Source: Streptomyces sp. NBC_01723
Lineage (GTDB): Bacteria > Actinomycetota > Actinomycetes > Streptomycetales > Streptomycetaceae
Reading direction: 5' to 3'
Assembly (NCBI RefSeq): GCF_036246005.1
Contig: NZ_CP109171.1
Span: forward strand, 3,832,001-3,896,000
Length of the DNA: 64,000 bases
Made by a program: the position numbers and the translations under genes. The notes beneath the pieces are model-generated. The model was given only the letters and a program-made list of their open reading frames with translations, ran no database searches and had not been told where the DNA came from. Numbering within the stretch: position 1 is the first letter of the stretch; each line of letters begins with the position of its first letter. Positions 7,155 through 16,971 of this stretch are shown here, in pieces.

Positions 7155-9116
7155 ATGAGCGTTGACGGGCGGGGCGGGTCACTCGGTGACGGCGAAGGCG
7201 GGCCCGGTGACACGGGACCCGCCGGCTCACCACAGGTGCCGGGCCAGGGCGGACGGGCCAGGTCACCGTGGGGCGGCGGGCCGACGGACGCGAGTCGGCC
7301 CGGCCCGGGTGGGGGTACGGCCGAGGCCGGGTCTCCGGCGGGGTCCGGCGTCCCGGCCCAGCGCGAGCTGCACGAGGACAGCGTCCTGCCCCCGCCGCGT
7401 GAGGTCCCGTCGTCCGACGCCGAGCTGATCGAGGGCATGCGCGCGGGCGACGACACGGCCTACGAGGAGCTGTTCCGGCGTCACGCGGACGCGGTACGCC
7501 GGTACGCGCGCACCTGCTGCCGCGACGCCCACACCGCGGACGACCTCACCGCCGAGGTCTTCGCCCGCATGCTCCAGGCGGTGCGCGGGGGTTCGGGGCC
7601 CGAGCACGCCGTGCGCGCCTACCTGCTCACCGCGGTCCGGCGGGTCGCCGCGGGCTGGACGCGGTCGGCCGGGCGGGAGCAGTTGGTCGACGACTTCGCC
7701 GTGTTCGCCGCCCAGTCCGCGCGGACCACCGAAGGCCCCGACGACGACACCCTGGAGCTGGGCGCCGACGTCCGGGCCATGCACCAGGCCGAGCAGTCGA
7801 TGGCGATGCGGGCCTTCCGGTCGCTGCCGGAGCGGTGGCAGGCCGTGCTGTGGCACACCGAGGTCGAGGACGAGTCCCCGAGCGAGGTGGCCGTGCTGTT
7901 CGGGCTGGACGCCAACGGCACCCGGGTACTCGCCAGCCGCGCCCGCGAGGGTCTGAAGCAGGCCTACCTCCAGGCCCACGTCAGCGACACCCTCACCGGC
8001 GACGAGGAGTGCGCCCGCTACGCCGACCAGCTCGGCACGTACGCGCGCGGCAGGCTGCGCGTCCGGGCCGAACGCGGGCTGCGCAAGCACTTGGAGGAGT
8101 GCGCACGCTGCCGGCTGGCCGCCACCCAGATCGAGGAGGTGGCGAGCGGCATCCCCGCCGTGGTGCCGGTCGCCGTGATCGGCTGGTTCGGCGCCGCCGG
8201 GTACGCCAAGGCGGCCGGGATCGTCGCCGGCGGCGCGGGAGTCGGCGCGGCCGGTGCGGCGGCGGCCGGTGGTACGTCCGGCGGGGCGGGCGGCGGTGCC
8301 GCGGCCTCCGAAGGGCTGGGCGCGCCGGTGAAGGCGGGCATCGCGGCCGGTGTGGTGGCGGTGGCCGCCGCGGCGGCGCTGGTCTTCGCGCTGGCCGGCG
8401 ACGACGAGCCGGAGGACCGTCCCTCGAAGGCCGCCCCGCCCGCCTCCTCCCCGGTGGCCCAGCCCGCCCCCGACTCCCCCACGCCCTCACCGCGCCCACC
8501 CCGCCCCCAGCCCCCGGCGGCCGCCCCCGAACCGACCCCGACCCCCACCCCGACACCCGAACCGCCCCGGACGCCGAAGCCGACGCCCACCCCGAAGCCC
8601 ACCCCCACGCCGACCCCGTCACCCCCCACGCCCTCGCCCTCCCCCACACCCCCACCGCCCGCATCACCGCCCCCACCCGCCCGGACCGTCTACCAGTGGA
8701 ACGAGCTGGCGTACGACGTGATCGGTGACGGCACCCGGCCCGAGATGCGGCTGGCCGAGAGCAGTTGGGTGTGGCAGCGCTCCGCCCTGTCGATCGACGG
8801 CGTGCGGTACGCGCACGGCGTCACCGTGCACGGCCGCTCCTCCGTCACCATCGACCTCAACCGCTCCTGCTCGTCCTACGACGCGCTGATCGGCGTCGAC
8901 GACCTGGCGATGAAGCTCGGCAAGGTCCACTTCTCGGTGTTCGCCGACGGGGCCCGGCTGTGGAACTCCGGGGCGGTCGAGGGCGGTGACCCGGCGGTGC
9001 CCGTCCATGTGGACGTCTCGGGGCACGAGACCGTACGCCTGGTGGCCGAGCCGCACGGGCCGCTCGACTCGGCGGCGCCGGCGGACTGGGCGCAGTCGCG
9101 TTTCACCTGCGCGTAG
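7155..9116 (+). CDS. ECF sigma factor fused to anti-sigma zinc finger, TM segment and NPCBM domain
   Basis: A 653-residue multi-domain protein. Residues about 85-170 form sigma region 2 (DAELIEGMRAGDDTAYEELFRRH; DDLTAEVFARML). Residues about 210-270 form region 4 (RAFRSLPERWQAVLWHTEVEDES...ASRAREGLKQAY). Residues about 278-325 hold an anti-sigma zinc-finger with HLEECARC (HxxxCxxC). Residues about 392-414 are a membrane segment (AGIAAGVVAVAAAAALVFALAG). A long Pro/Thr-rich wall-spanning linker follows (about 420-515). The C-terminus (about 518-640) resembles the NPCBM carbohydrate-binding module. It therefore looks like a sigma factor, its inhibitor and an outside sugar or wall sensor in one chain; release by proteolysis would be required (inference). 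Actinobacterial ECF groups with such extensions are known. Most of the N-terminal 80 residues are low complexity, so a later start is possible. Confidence 0.88.
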   Translation: MSVDGRGGSLGDGEGGPGDTGPAGSPQVPGQGGRARSPWGGGPTDASRPGPGGGTAEAGSPAGSGVPAQRELHEDSVLPPPREVPSSDAELIEGMRAGDDTAYEELFRRHADAVRRYARTCCRDAHTADDLTAEVFARMLQAVRGGSGPEHAVRAYLLTAVRRVAAGWTRSAGREQLVDDFAVFAAQSARTTEGPDDDTLELGADVRAMHQAEQSMAMRAFRSLPERWQAVLWHTEVEDESPSEVAVLFGLDANGTRVLASRAREGLKQAYLQAHVSDTLTGDEECARYADQLGTYARGRLRVRAERGLRKHLEECARCRLAATQIEEVASGIPAVVPVAVIGWFGAAGYAKAAGIVAGGAGVGAAGAAAAGGTSGGAGGGAAASEGLGAPVKAGIAAGVVAVAAAAALVFALAGDDEPEDRPSKAAPPASSPVAQPAPDSPTPSPRPPRPQPPAAAPEPTPTPTPTPEPPRTPKPTPTPKPTPTPTPSPPTPSPSPTPPPPASPPPPARTVYQWNELAYDVIGDGTRPEMRLAESSWVWQRSALSIDGVRYAHGVTVHGRSSVTIDLNRSCSSYDALIGVDDLAMKLGKVHFSVFADGARLWNSGAVEGGDPAVPVHVDVSGHETVRLVAEPHGPLDSAAPADWAQSRFTCA

Positions 9117-9138
9117 CGCCCCCGTACCACCCCGCGCT

Positions 9139-12100
9139 CTACGGGACCGGCTGCCGTGGCCGGAGGTCGCGCACCGCCTCGTCCAGTTCGGCCAGGACGT
9201 CGCCCGGGACGAGGGCGGCGCCCTCGGCCTGCTCGGCGGCGTACCGCTCACCGCCGAGGGCGGTACGGGCGGCGGCCCCGGCCCGCTCGGCGTGCGCGCG
9301 GTCGGGCATGGGGCGCGGACGGCCGCCGCGCCAGTGCGCGGCCGCGCCGAGCAGCCGTGCCGCCCGGGCGTGGTTCCCGAGGCGGCACAGCAGTTCGGCC
9401 GAGCCGTCCACGAGGGCCGCCACGACCAGGTCGGCGCACCGCTTGTGCAGGGCCGTCCGGAAGGTCTCCACCAGCAGCGGCAGACCCTCGCGCGGCCCCG
9501 ACTCGCCCGCCGTCACGAGGGCGTCCACCAGCCCCAGCATCGCCAGGAACTGCGGTGGCGGCGTCCCCCGCACGCACTCCTCGCGGGCCGCCTCGCACAG
9601 GGCACGCCCGCGCGCGAAGTCCGCGTCCTCCACCGCGAGTCCGGCCCGCAGCATCAGGACGAACGCCTTGGAGTCCACCACGCCGTACCGGTCGGCGGCG
9701 GCGCCGGCCCGGTCGAGCACGGTGAGCGCCGTGTCGCGGTCGCCCGCGCGGTAGGCGATCTCGGCGAGCCGGGCGATGAGAAAGGGCGACTCCGCGAAGG
9801 CGCCCACCTCATCGGCGAGTCTCAGGGCCTCCTCGTACTCGGCCCTGGCCTCCTCGTAGCGGCCGAGGGCCATGGCGTGCTCGCCGAAGGCGCTGCACAC
9901 CTGGGCCTCCACCAGGCGGTCACCGAGCCGGCGGCTGAGCACGCGCAGTTCCGCCAGGTCCTCGTCGACGCCGGCCAGTCCCCCGGAGGAGTCGACCACC
10001 GTGTGCGCGCGGAACATGAGGCTGGCGGCGATCTCCCACTCGCCTCCGTAGACGCGGCAGTTGGCGACGGAGGCGTCCATGACCTCGCGTACGTCGTCGG
10101 AGTCGCTGACGAAGAACTGGGTCAGCGGCCAGATGAGGCCGGGTAGCCGGGCCGCTTCCGGGCCTCCCGCGGCGAAGTGGTCCCGCAGCCGGAGGACGTA
10201 CCGCCGCATCCGCTCGTCCAGCCGCCCCTCCCCCGGCCCGGCCTCGAAGGTGAGGAGGAGGTGCATCATCCGCACCTGCATGCGCAGGGAGTGCAGCGGG
10301 TGCCGGGTGTCGCCCTCCGGTACGGCGAGGAGGGCGTCCACGGGGTCGGCGGCGGCCGTGCGCCGGGCGAGGACGTCCGGCGCAGGCACCTCCCCGCCGC
10401 CCGCGTCCAGGGCGGCTCCGAGACGCAGCGTCCGGTCGAACCACCGGACGCCCTCGTGCCGGTAGTTGCGCAGCCACCAGAACCATCCCATGGCGAGGGC
10501 GAGGGCGGCGGCCTCCCGCTCGTCACCGGCGTCGAGGGTGCGGTCGAGGGCGGCGCGGATGTTGTCGTGCTCGGCCTCCAGCCGGGCGATCCAGGGCAGC
10601 TGCCCGGCGGACCGCAGCCGGGGGTCGGCCTCCTCGACCAGCGCGCGTACCCACGCGCGGTGGGCCTCTTCCGCTCGGGCGCGCGGCTCGGGCAGCTCGG
10701 CGGCGCGTTCGTCGGCGTACTCGTGGATGGTCTCCAGCATCCGGTAGCGCGTGCCGGCGCCGTGGGTGCCGGGGGCGGCGACGACGAGGGACTTGTCGAC
10801 GAGGGCGCCGACGAGGTCGGCCGCGGGCCCGGTGCCGACGGCCTCCGCGGCGTCCAGCTCCCAGCCGCCGGCGAAGACGGACAGCTCGCACAGCATGGTC
10901 CGTTCGGCGTCGTCGAGGAGGTCCCAGGACCAGTCGACCACCGCCCGCAGGGTCTGCTGGCGGGGCAGGACGGTGCGGCTGCCGGAGGTGAGCAGGCGGA
11001 AGCGGTCGTCGAGCCGGTCGGCGATCTCCCGGGGCGTGAGCACCCGCAGGCGGGCCACGGCCAGCTCGATCGCGAGGGGGAGCCCGTCCAGTCGGCGGCA
11101 GATCTCGGCGACCGCGGTCTCGTCGCGCAGCACGGTGCCGGCGTCGGGCCGTACGGCGGCCGCGCGGGCGGCGAAGAGGCGCTGGGCCTGATCCGGGGTG
11201 AGCGGCTCGACCGGGCGCACCGACTCGCCCGGGACGCCGAGCGGTTCACGGCTGGTGGCGAGGACGGTGAGGCCGGGGCAGCGGGTCAGCAGCGTCTCGG
11301 CGAGCCGGGCCGCCTCTTCGATGACGTGTTCGCAGTTGTCGAGGACGAGAAGCAGGTCGCGAGCCGCGCAGTACTCGACGAGCAGGGCGACGGGGTCGTG
11401 CGGGACGGCGGCCCGGTCGCTGCTCACCAGGACGGTCTCGCGCAGCCCGAGCGCGTTGACGACCGCGCCGGGCACGGCCTCGGGCCGGTCGAGAGGGGCC
11501 AGTTCGACCAGCCAGGCCTGCGGAAGCGCGGCGGCGGCCTCCTCGGCGAGGCGGGTCTTCCCGGAGCCGCCGGGGCCGGTGAGGGTGACCAGCCGGGCCG
11601 TACGCAGGTCGGAACGGATGGCGTCCAGTTCGCGTTCGCGTCCCACGAAGGAGGTCAGGCGGGGGCGGATGTTGCCCGTCCGGGCGGGGGGCGCCGGCCG
11701 CCGTTCGTCGGCGGGCGCGGCGAGCAGTTCGGCGTGCAGGGCGCGCAGCTGCGGCCCCGGTCCGGTCCCGAGTCCCTCGTCCAGAGCACGTCGGGCGTCC
11801 TCGTAGGCGGCCAGGGCGTCGGTGTCGCGGCCGGCGGCGCGCAGGGCGCGGACGAGGAGGGCGTGCAGCGGTTCGTCGTACGGGTGCGCGGCGGTCAGTT
11901 CCCGCAGCCGCGGTACGGCGTCGTGGGTCTCGCCGAGGCGCAGGCCGGCCTCGATCCGGGCCCGGGTCGCCTCCAGGCGCAGGGCCTCGGGGCGGGCGGC
12001 GGCGTCGGGGAGGTCGGCGAGGGCGGGCCCGCGCCAGAGCCCGAGGGCCTCGTCCAGTTGCCGGGCGGCGCCCGCGGCGTCACCGCGTTCGAGGGCGGCG

Positions 12101-12420
12101 GTGCCGTGCCGTACAAGGCGCTCGAAGACGTACAGGTCCACGTCGTCCCGGGTCGCCTCGAGCCGGTAGCCACCGGGGGCGGAGGCGACGGCGCCCTTGC
12201 CGACGGTACGGCGCAGACGGCCGACCAGTGCCTGGAGGGCGGCGGGGGCGTCCTTCGGCGGATCCTCCGCCCAGACCTCGTCGATCAGGGTGGCGGGGGT
12301 GACGATCTGGCCGGGTCGCAGGGCGAGGGCGGCGAGCAGCGTACGGAGCCGGGGCCCGCCGGGGGTGACGACGGTGCCGTGCTCCTCCGTCTGGGCGACG
12401 CCCAGGATTCCGTACCGCAC
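9139..12420 (-). CDS. SARP/AfsR-type regulator with NB-ARC and TPR domains
   Basis: About 1,093 residues. The N-terminal OmpR-type winged helix (about 1-90; VRYGILG start, RLRTLLAALALRPGQIV) is followed by the bacterial transcriptional activation domain (about 95-240; AYEDARRALDEGLGTGPGPQL). A STAND NTPase comes next (about 255-600), with Walker A GPGGSGKTRLAEE and Walker B LLLVLDNCEHVIEEA. TPR-like helices fill the C-terminus. AfsR-type proteins activate secondary-metabolism or developmental genes by binding direct repeats near -35. GTG 12420 gives the usual VRYGILG start but has no clear ribosome site; upstream in-frame sequence to 12579 is not conserved-looking. No biosynthetic cluster is adjacent, so it is likely a global or pleiotropic regulator. 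Confidence 0.9.
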   Translation of the reverse strand: MRYGILGVAQTEEHGTVVTPGGPRLRTLLAALALRPGQIVTPATLIDEVWAEDPPKDAPAALQALVGRLRRTVGKGAVASAPGGYRLEATRDDVDLYVFERLVRHGTAALERGDAAGAARQLDEALGLWRGPALADLPDAAARPEALRLEATRARIEAGLRLGETHDAVPRLRELTAAHPYDEPLHALLVRALRAAGRDTDALAAYEDARRALDEGLGTGPGPQLRALHAELLAAPADERRPAPPARTGNIRPRLTSFVGRERELDAIRSDLRTARLVTLTGPGGSGKTRLAEEAAAALPQAWLVELAPLDRPEAVPGAVVNALGLRETVLVSSDRAAVPHDPVALLVEYCAARDLLLVLDNCEHVIEEAARLAETLLTRCPGLTVLATSREPLGVPGESVRPVEPLTPDQAQRLFAARAAAVRPDAGTVLRDETAVAEICRRLDGLPLAIELAVARLRVLTPREIADRLDDRFRLLTSGSRTVLPRQQTLRAVVDWSWDLLDDAERTMLCELSVFAGGWELDAAEAVGTGPAADLVGALVDKSLVVAAPGTHGAGTRYRMLETIHEYADERAAELPEPRARAEEAHRAWVRALVEEADPRLRSAGQLPWIARLEAEHDNIRAALDRTLDAGDEREAAALALAMGWFWWLRNYRHEGVRWFDRTLRLGAALDAGGGEVPAPDVLARRTAAADPVDALLAVPEGDTRHPLHSLRMQVRMMHLLLTFEAGPGEGRLDERMRRYVLRLRDHFAAGGPEAARLPGLIWPLTQFFVSDSDDVREVMDASVANCRVYGGEWEIAASLMFRAHTVVDSSGGLAGVDEDLAELRVLSRRLGDRLVEAQVCSAFGEHAMALGRYEEARAEYEEALRLADEVGAFAESPFLIARLAEIAYRAGDRDTALTVLDRAGAAADRYGVVDSKAFVLMLRAGLAVEDADFARGRALCEAAREECVRGTPPPQFLAMLGLVDALVTAGESGPREGLPLLVETFRTALHKRCADLVVAALVDGSAELLCRLGNHARAARLLGAAAHWRGGRPRPMPDRAHAERAGAAARTALGGERYAAEQAEGAALVPGDVLAELDEAVRDLRPRQPVP

Positions 12421-12618
12421 GGGTTCATTGTCGCCGGAAGGAGTCCGGTGAGTGACCCGGCGCCCGTATCGCACCCGGAGTGGGCGCGGGCCGGGGGTGG
12501 GTGTCGCGGGCCGGCGCTTGCCGGGTGCCGCGCTCTTTGCGACGAGTGCCGCCCCAGCGGCACGACTGCCCGCGGCCACGCGGGAGAGCCGCGTACGGCG
12601 AGAAGAGTGCCGCGGGAA

Positions 12619-14736
12619 TCACCCCCGCCGCACCACCGCCCCCGCCCCGCCCAACGCCCCCCGCTCCGGCGCGATCCCGCCCGGTACCGCGCGTTGGCGG
12701 GCCGGGGTGCCCGTCCAGCAGGTGCCTCGGCGGGCCAGGAGGCGGCGGAGCCACAGTTCCAGGGAGACCAGGTCGGCCACGCCGTCCAGCGGCAGCGCCT
12801 CGCCCGCCGCCACCGCGCGCACCGCCTTGCGCACCACCCGCGCCTCCACCAGCCCCGCCTGCGCGAGCAACGGCGTGTCGAAGAGGCCGAGCAGGGAGTC
12901 CGCGGAGACCCGCAGCCCCGCCCGTGCGGCCGAGGCGGCCAGCCCCTGCGTGGGCGCCCCCCACCCGCTCGGCAGCTCGCTCACCCCCGCCCCCTCCAGC
13001 ACCGTCCGCAGGATCGACGCCCGCGCACCCGGCTGCACCCGCAGCGCCTCCGGCAGGGCACGGCACGCGCGCACGACCTGGTTGTCGAGGAACGGCGCGT
13101 GCAGCCGCTGGAAGCGGATCTCGGCCGCCTGCTCCAGCACCCGCACGTCCGCGGCCTGCCGCGCCAGCGCCGTACGCGCGCGGAAGTCACCCGGCCGCTG
13201 CCCCGGCCCCACGCCCGACCGCTGCGACGAGGTCTGGAGGCGAACCGATACTTCAGCCAGCGCCTCTCCGGTCAGCCACCGCGCCGCCGGCCCGGGCCCG
13301 GCCCAGGTCAGCGCGGCCAGGGACGCGTCCATCGCCCCGTCACCGAGCGCGTCGAACCGCCGCCGCAGCAGCCGCTCGGCGAGCACCTCGAGACCCGTCC
13401 GGTACGGCGTCCGCGCCAGCCGCCGCGCCGCCCCGTACACGCGCGCGGGGACCAGCACCGACCCGTCGGCCTTGGCCAGTGCCGCGACCGGCCGCACGAG
13501 ATGGCGCCGTTTGCGGTCCATCAGCAGGTCGGCCAGGCGCGCCGGATGGGCGTCGAGGACCTGCCGCGCCCCGTACCCCGTGAAGTGGTCCGCGCTGCCC
13601 GCCGCCAGCCGCGCCCGGTGCCGCGCGGCCGCGACCAGGGACGAGCCCGGTTCGTCGGTGAGCGGCCCGTCCAGGTCGGCGTAGGGCAGCATGTCCTCCC
13701 CGCCGGTGACCACCACGTGGTGCAGCCGCGGGTTGGCCGCCAGCGCGCCCGCCCGCACCAGTTCGGACTCCTGACCGCCCACGGCGAGGTCGTTGAAGGT
13801 GACGGCCAGCAGCCGCTCCCCGGCCCCGGTGCCGTGCCCGAGCACGGTCCCCGGCATCCCCGGCAGCCCGGCGGCCAGCAGCGCCAGCGTGCCCGAGGCC
13901 GGCCCGCCGGACAGGTCGGCCCCGATCCCCGGAACGGGCATCCCGCGCGCGGCACGCCGTTCCGCGGGCCCCATGCCCGGTACGGGCCCGGGGTCGATGC
14001 CGTCGCCGGGGACGTGCCGCGGTGCGGCGAGCCGGGTGCGCACGGCCTCCACGAGCGCGTCCCGCACCCCGTCCACCGCGCGGCCGGGGTCGGCGGAGGG
14101 CGCCGCGACGGCGAGCGAGGCCACCGGCTCGTACCCGGCGATCTCGCGCGCCCCGGCGCGCAGGATCAGCGCATGCCCCGGCGGAACGCGTTTGACGCCG
14201 TCGTACGGGGTGGAGTCGTCCAGCGCGGCGGGCACGTCGGGCGCGGCGAGCAGCGCGGCGAGGTGGCCGAAGTCGAGGTTGGCCTCGACGAGGTCGGCCA
14301 GGGGGAGCGCGGCGGTCGCGTAGGCGGTGCCTCCGGACCAGGGGGTGTGGAACACCGGCCGCGCGCCCGCGAGATCGCCGCAGACGGTGATCCGCCGCCC
14401 GACCTGGACGACGGCCGTGTAGCTGCCGGGCCACGCCGTCAGGTGCCGGAGGGCGCCGCCGCGCGCGGCGAACAGGGCGACCCGCAGCTGCTCGTCGGAG
14501 GCGCCGCAGATGCCGAGGACGGCGATCCGGGTCTGCGGGTCGGCGTCGACGACGCGGACCTCGTCGGGGCGCCAGTCGCCGACCGCCCACAGGGGGTCGG
14601 GGTCACCCCACAACGGCTGGGCGCCGACGGGCTGCACGGTCTCGCCGTCGTACCCGGTGGCGCCCGCGGAGCCGGCCGCGCCGGTGATCCCCGCGGCTCC
14701 CACGGCGGCGCTGCTCCACCCCACCAACCACCGCAT
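12619..14736 (-). CDS. Asparagine-synthetase-like / lasso-cyclase-like protein, orphan
   Basis: About 705 residues. The N-terminal half resembles a class II glutaminase fold but starts MRWLVGW and lacks the catalytic Cys2, as in lasso peptide macrolactam synthetases and other AsnB-like ligases that do not use glutamine. The second half contains an ATP-pyrophosphatase loop DLSGGPASGT near residue 275, where the usual SGGxDS has lost its Asp, and a helical AsnB C-terminus (HAPFLDNQVVRACRALPE, GWGAPTQGL). I see no lasso precursor, leader peptidase or RRE gene nearby, so a role in RiPP synthesis is not supported by context. The frame extends 18 codons upstream to 14790. Function unknown; adenylate-forming activity is doubtful given the altered loop. 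Confidence 0.7.
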   Translation of the reverse strand: MRWLVGWSSAAVGAAGITGAAGSAGATGYDGETVQPVGAQPLWGDPDPLWAVGDWRPDEVRVVDADPQTRIAVLGICGASDEQLRVALFAARGGALRHLTAWPGSYTAVVQVGRRITVCGDLAGARPVFHTPWSGGTAYATAALPLADLVEANLDFGHLAALLAAPDVPAALDDSTPYDGVKRVPPGHALILRAGAREIAGYEPVASLAVAAPSADPGRAVDGVRDALVEAVRTRLAAPRHVPGDGIDPGPVPGMGPAERRAARGMPVPGIGADLSGGPASGTLALLAAGLPGMPGTVLGHGTGAGERLLAVTFNDLAVGGQESELVRAGALAANPRLHHVVVTGGEDMLPYADLDGPLTDEPGSSLVAAARHRARLAAGSADHFTGYGARQVLDAHPARLADLLMDRKRRHLVRPVAALAKADGSVLVPARVYGAARRLARTPYRTGLEVLAERLLRRRFDALGDGAMDASLAALTWAGPGPAARWLTGEALAEVSVRLQTSSQRSGVGPGQRPGDFRARTALARQAADVRVLEQAAEIRFQRLHAPFLDNQVVRACRALPEALRVQPGARASILRTVLEGAGVSELPSGWGAPTQGLAASAARAGLRVSADSLLGLFDTPLLAQAGLVEARVVRKAVRAVAAGEALPLDGVADLVSLELWLRRLLARRGTCWTGTPARQRAVPGGIAPERGALGGAGAVVRRG

Positions 14737-15460
14737 CGACGCCTCCACAGGCTGGGGACAACCAGTGCACCGTACGAACTGGTTCCCCATGCTGCCATGA
14801 AGGGCGCGCCACAGAGCAGCGGCGGAGCCGCACTGGCTCCCGTGAATGCGTCCTCGCGGTCACTCGTGCGAGGACGTCAACTCCCCTTCCGCTTCCGCTC
14901 GGCGCTCAATCAGTGCTCCGTCCGCGCTCCGTCCGAGGGCGCGAAGACGACTCGAATGCGCCCCCGCAACGCGCCGTTTGGCTCCCCAACGCGCCCTCAA
15001 CTCCCGTGGTGAGGAAGGATGTACGCCTGAAATACCAGGAACGATTTTCAGCCAAATCGACGACACACGGACAGACTCGAACACGCTGCGTACAGGCCCC
15101 CGCCCCACTCGCCGGCGTTCGGCCCGGGAGGCGGGACTCGCCCCCCGGGCCGGTCCGCCGCCCGCGGGGATGTAGGCGGCGGTGTCCCCCAGCCCACTGG
15201 ATCCAGTACAGCGGGCCGACCCACGCACCGCCCATGGAATCGCTCCCGCGATGGCCGGAGAAGAGCGCACGGACGGGCGCACGGCCACACAACGGGAGCA
15301 CGTCGCAACGGACCGTGCATGCACCGCACTTGAGTACGGACCACAATCCCGCCATCCGGAACAATGCCTCTTAACGCCTGGGATCCGGCGAACTACGCTG
15401 GGTTTACGAATGCCGCGTGGTTATGCCAGCGCGGCAGCCGTCTGTGTCGAGGGGTGGCGC
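14737..15460. other. Long divergent intergenic region upstream of the sporulation gene
   Basis: About 720 bp without a convincing gene. A perfect 9-bp inverted repeat, CGTCCTCGC/GCGAGGACG (14848-14875, 10-nt spacer), is a possible operator or hairpin. GCTCCGTCCG is repeated twice around 14920-14935. A possible promoter for the downstream gene is TTAACG (15371-15376), 17 bp, TACGCT (15394-15399). Confidence 0.5.
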
Positions 15461-16882
15461 ATGTCCAGGGAGCAACGCGGGCCGAACGAAAAGCTCGGCA
15501 CCGTTCTCGCCCTCGCGGGAATCAGCAACGCAGGACTCGCCCGGCGCGTCAACGACCTCGGCGCCCAACGCGGGTTGACACTGCGCTACGACAAGACGTC
15601 GGTGGCGCGCTGGGTGTCGAAGGGGATGGTGCCGCAGGGTGCGGCGCCGCACCTCATCGCCGCCGCCATCGGCCAGAAGCTCGGCCGCCCGGTGCCGCTC
15701 CACGAGATCGGCCTGGCGGACGCGGATCCCGCCCCCGAAGTGGGCCTCGCCTTCCCACGGGACGTCGGCCAGGCGGTGCGGTCCGCCACCGAGCTGTACC
15801 GTCTCGACCTCGCCGGCCGCCGGGCCGGCGGCGGCATCTGGCAGTCGCTGGCCGGTTCGTTCGCGGTGAACGCGTACGCGACGCCCGCCTCCCGGTGGCT
15901 GATAACCCCGGCCGACAGCTCGGTGGCGCGCGACGTGGGTCCGGCCGAGGGCTCCGGCGCACCGCTCAAAGTCGGCCACAGCGACGTGCAGAAACTGCGG
16001 GAGGCGGCCGAGGACGCCCGCCGCTGGGACTCCAAGTACGGCGGCGGCGACTGGCGTTCGTCGATGGTCCCCGAGTGCTTACGCGTCGAGGCGGCACCCC
16101 TGCTGCTCGGCTCCTACTCCGACGAGGTCGGCCGCGCCCTGTTCGGCGCCTCGGCCGAACTGACCCGGCTGGCCGGGTGGATGGCCTTCGACACCGGTCA
16201 GCAGGAGGCGGCCCAGCGGTACTACATCCAGGCCCTGCGCCTGGCCCGCGCGGCGGCCGACGTCCCCCTGGGCGGCTACGTCCTCGCCTCGATGTCCCTG
16301 CAGGCCACCTACCGCGGCTTCGGCGACGAGGGCGTGGACCTCGCCCAGGCCGCCCTGGAGCGCAACCGGGGCCTGGCCACGGCCCGCACCATGAGCTTCT
16401 TCCGCCTGGTGGAGGCCCGGGCCCACGCGCGCGCGGGCGACGCACCGGCGGCCGGCGCCGCGCTGAAGGCCGCCGAGAGCTGGCTGGAGCGCGCCCGCCC
16501 CGGCGACAGCGACCCCTCGTGGCTGGGTTTCTACTCCTACGACCGGTTCGCCGCCGACGCGGCCGAGTGCTACCGCGACCTGAAGGCACCACGCCAGGTG
16601 CGCCGCTTCACCGAGCAGGCCCTGTCGAAACCGACGGAGGAGTTCGTACGCTCGCACGGCCTCAGGCTCGTCGTCTCGGCGGTGGCCGAGCTGGAGTCGG
16701 GCAATCTGGACGCGGCCTGCGAGCAGGGCGTGCGGGCGGTCGAGGTGGCCGGCCGCATCTCCTCGGCCCGCACCACCGAGTACGTGAAGGACCTCCTGCA
16801 CCGCCTGGAGCCCTACGGCGACGAGCCGCGCGTGGTCGAGCTGCGCGAGCGCGCGCGGCCGCTGCTGGTGACTCCGGCCTGA
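15461..16882 (+). CDS. Sporulation-associated regulator (ORF1590-like), contains a TTA codon
   Basis: About 473 residues. The N-terminal 70 residues look like a DNA-binding helix-turn-helix ([26 protein letters not shown], then [13 protein letters not shown]). The rest is helical, with TPR-like repeats ([54 protein letters not shown]). This matches my memory of S. griseus ORF1590 and S. coelicolor SCO4114, linked to sporulation. ATG 15461 has GAGGGG six bases upstream. Codon 207 (16079-16081) is TTA, so translation should depend on the bldA leucyl-tRNA and be held back until development. It is the only in-frame TTA I noticed in the window. Confidence 0.85.
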   Translation: MSREQRGPNEKLGTVLALAGISNAGLARRVNDLGAQRGLTLRYDKTSVARWVSKGMVPQGAAPHLIAAAIGQKLGRPVPLHEIGLADADPAPEVGLAFPRDVGQAVRSATELYRLDLAGRRAGGGIWQSLAGSFAVNAYATPASRWLITPADSSVARDVGPAEGSGAPLKVGHSDVQKLREAAEDARRWDSKYGGGDWRSSMVPECLRVEAAPLLLGSYSDEVGRALFGASAELTRLAGWMAFDTGQQEAAQRYYIQALRLARAAADVPLGGYVLASMSLQATYRGFGDEGVDLAQAALERNRGLATARTMSFFRLVEARAHARAGDAPAAGAALKAAESWLERARPGDSDPSWLGFYSYDRFAADAAECYRDLKAPRQVRRFTEQALSKPTEEFVRSHGLRLVVSAVAELESGNLDAACEQGVRAVEVAGRISSARTTEYVKDLLHRLEPYGDEPRVVELRERARPLLVTPA

Positions 16883-16971
16883 CGCGGCCGGCCCGACGCA
16901 CCGCCCCCTCCGGGTTTGAAGGCATTGTCAGTGGCGCAGTGCACTATCGAAGCCGGGAGGTGGGCCGGGAG

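Noticed and set aside
10177..15012. A very long plus-strand open frame opposite the SARP-type and AsnB-like genes.
   Set aside because: Antisense shadow caused by 72% GC. The product is low complexity, crosses two real genes, and has no ribosome site or domains.
12421..15460. A lasso peptide gene cluster around the AsnB-like gene.
   Set aside because: No short precursor with a Gly/Cys core, no transglutaminase-like peptidase and no RRE protein was found on either strand nearby.
15364..16971. In-frame N-terminal extension of the LhgO-type protein.
   Set aside because: It overlaps the ORF1590-like gene in another frame and is Arg/Pro/Gly shadow sequence. The FAD motif starts right after ATG 16972.
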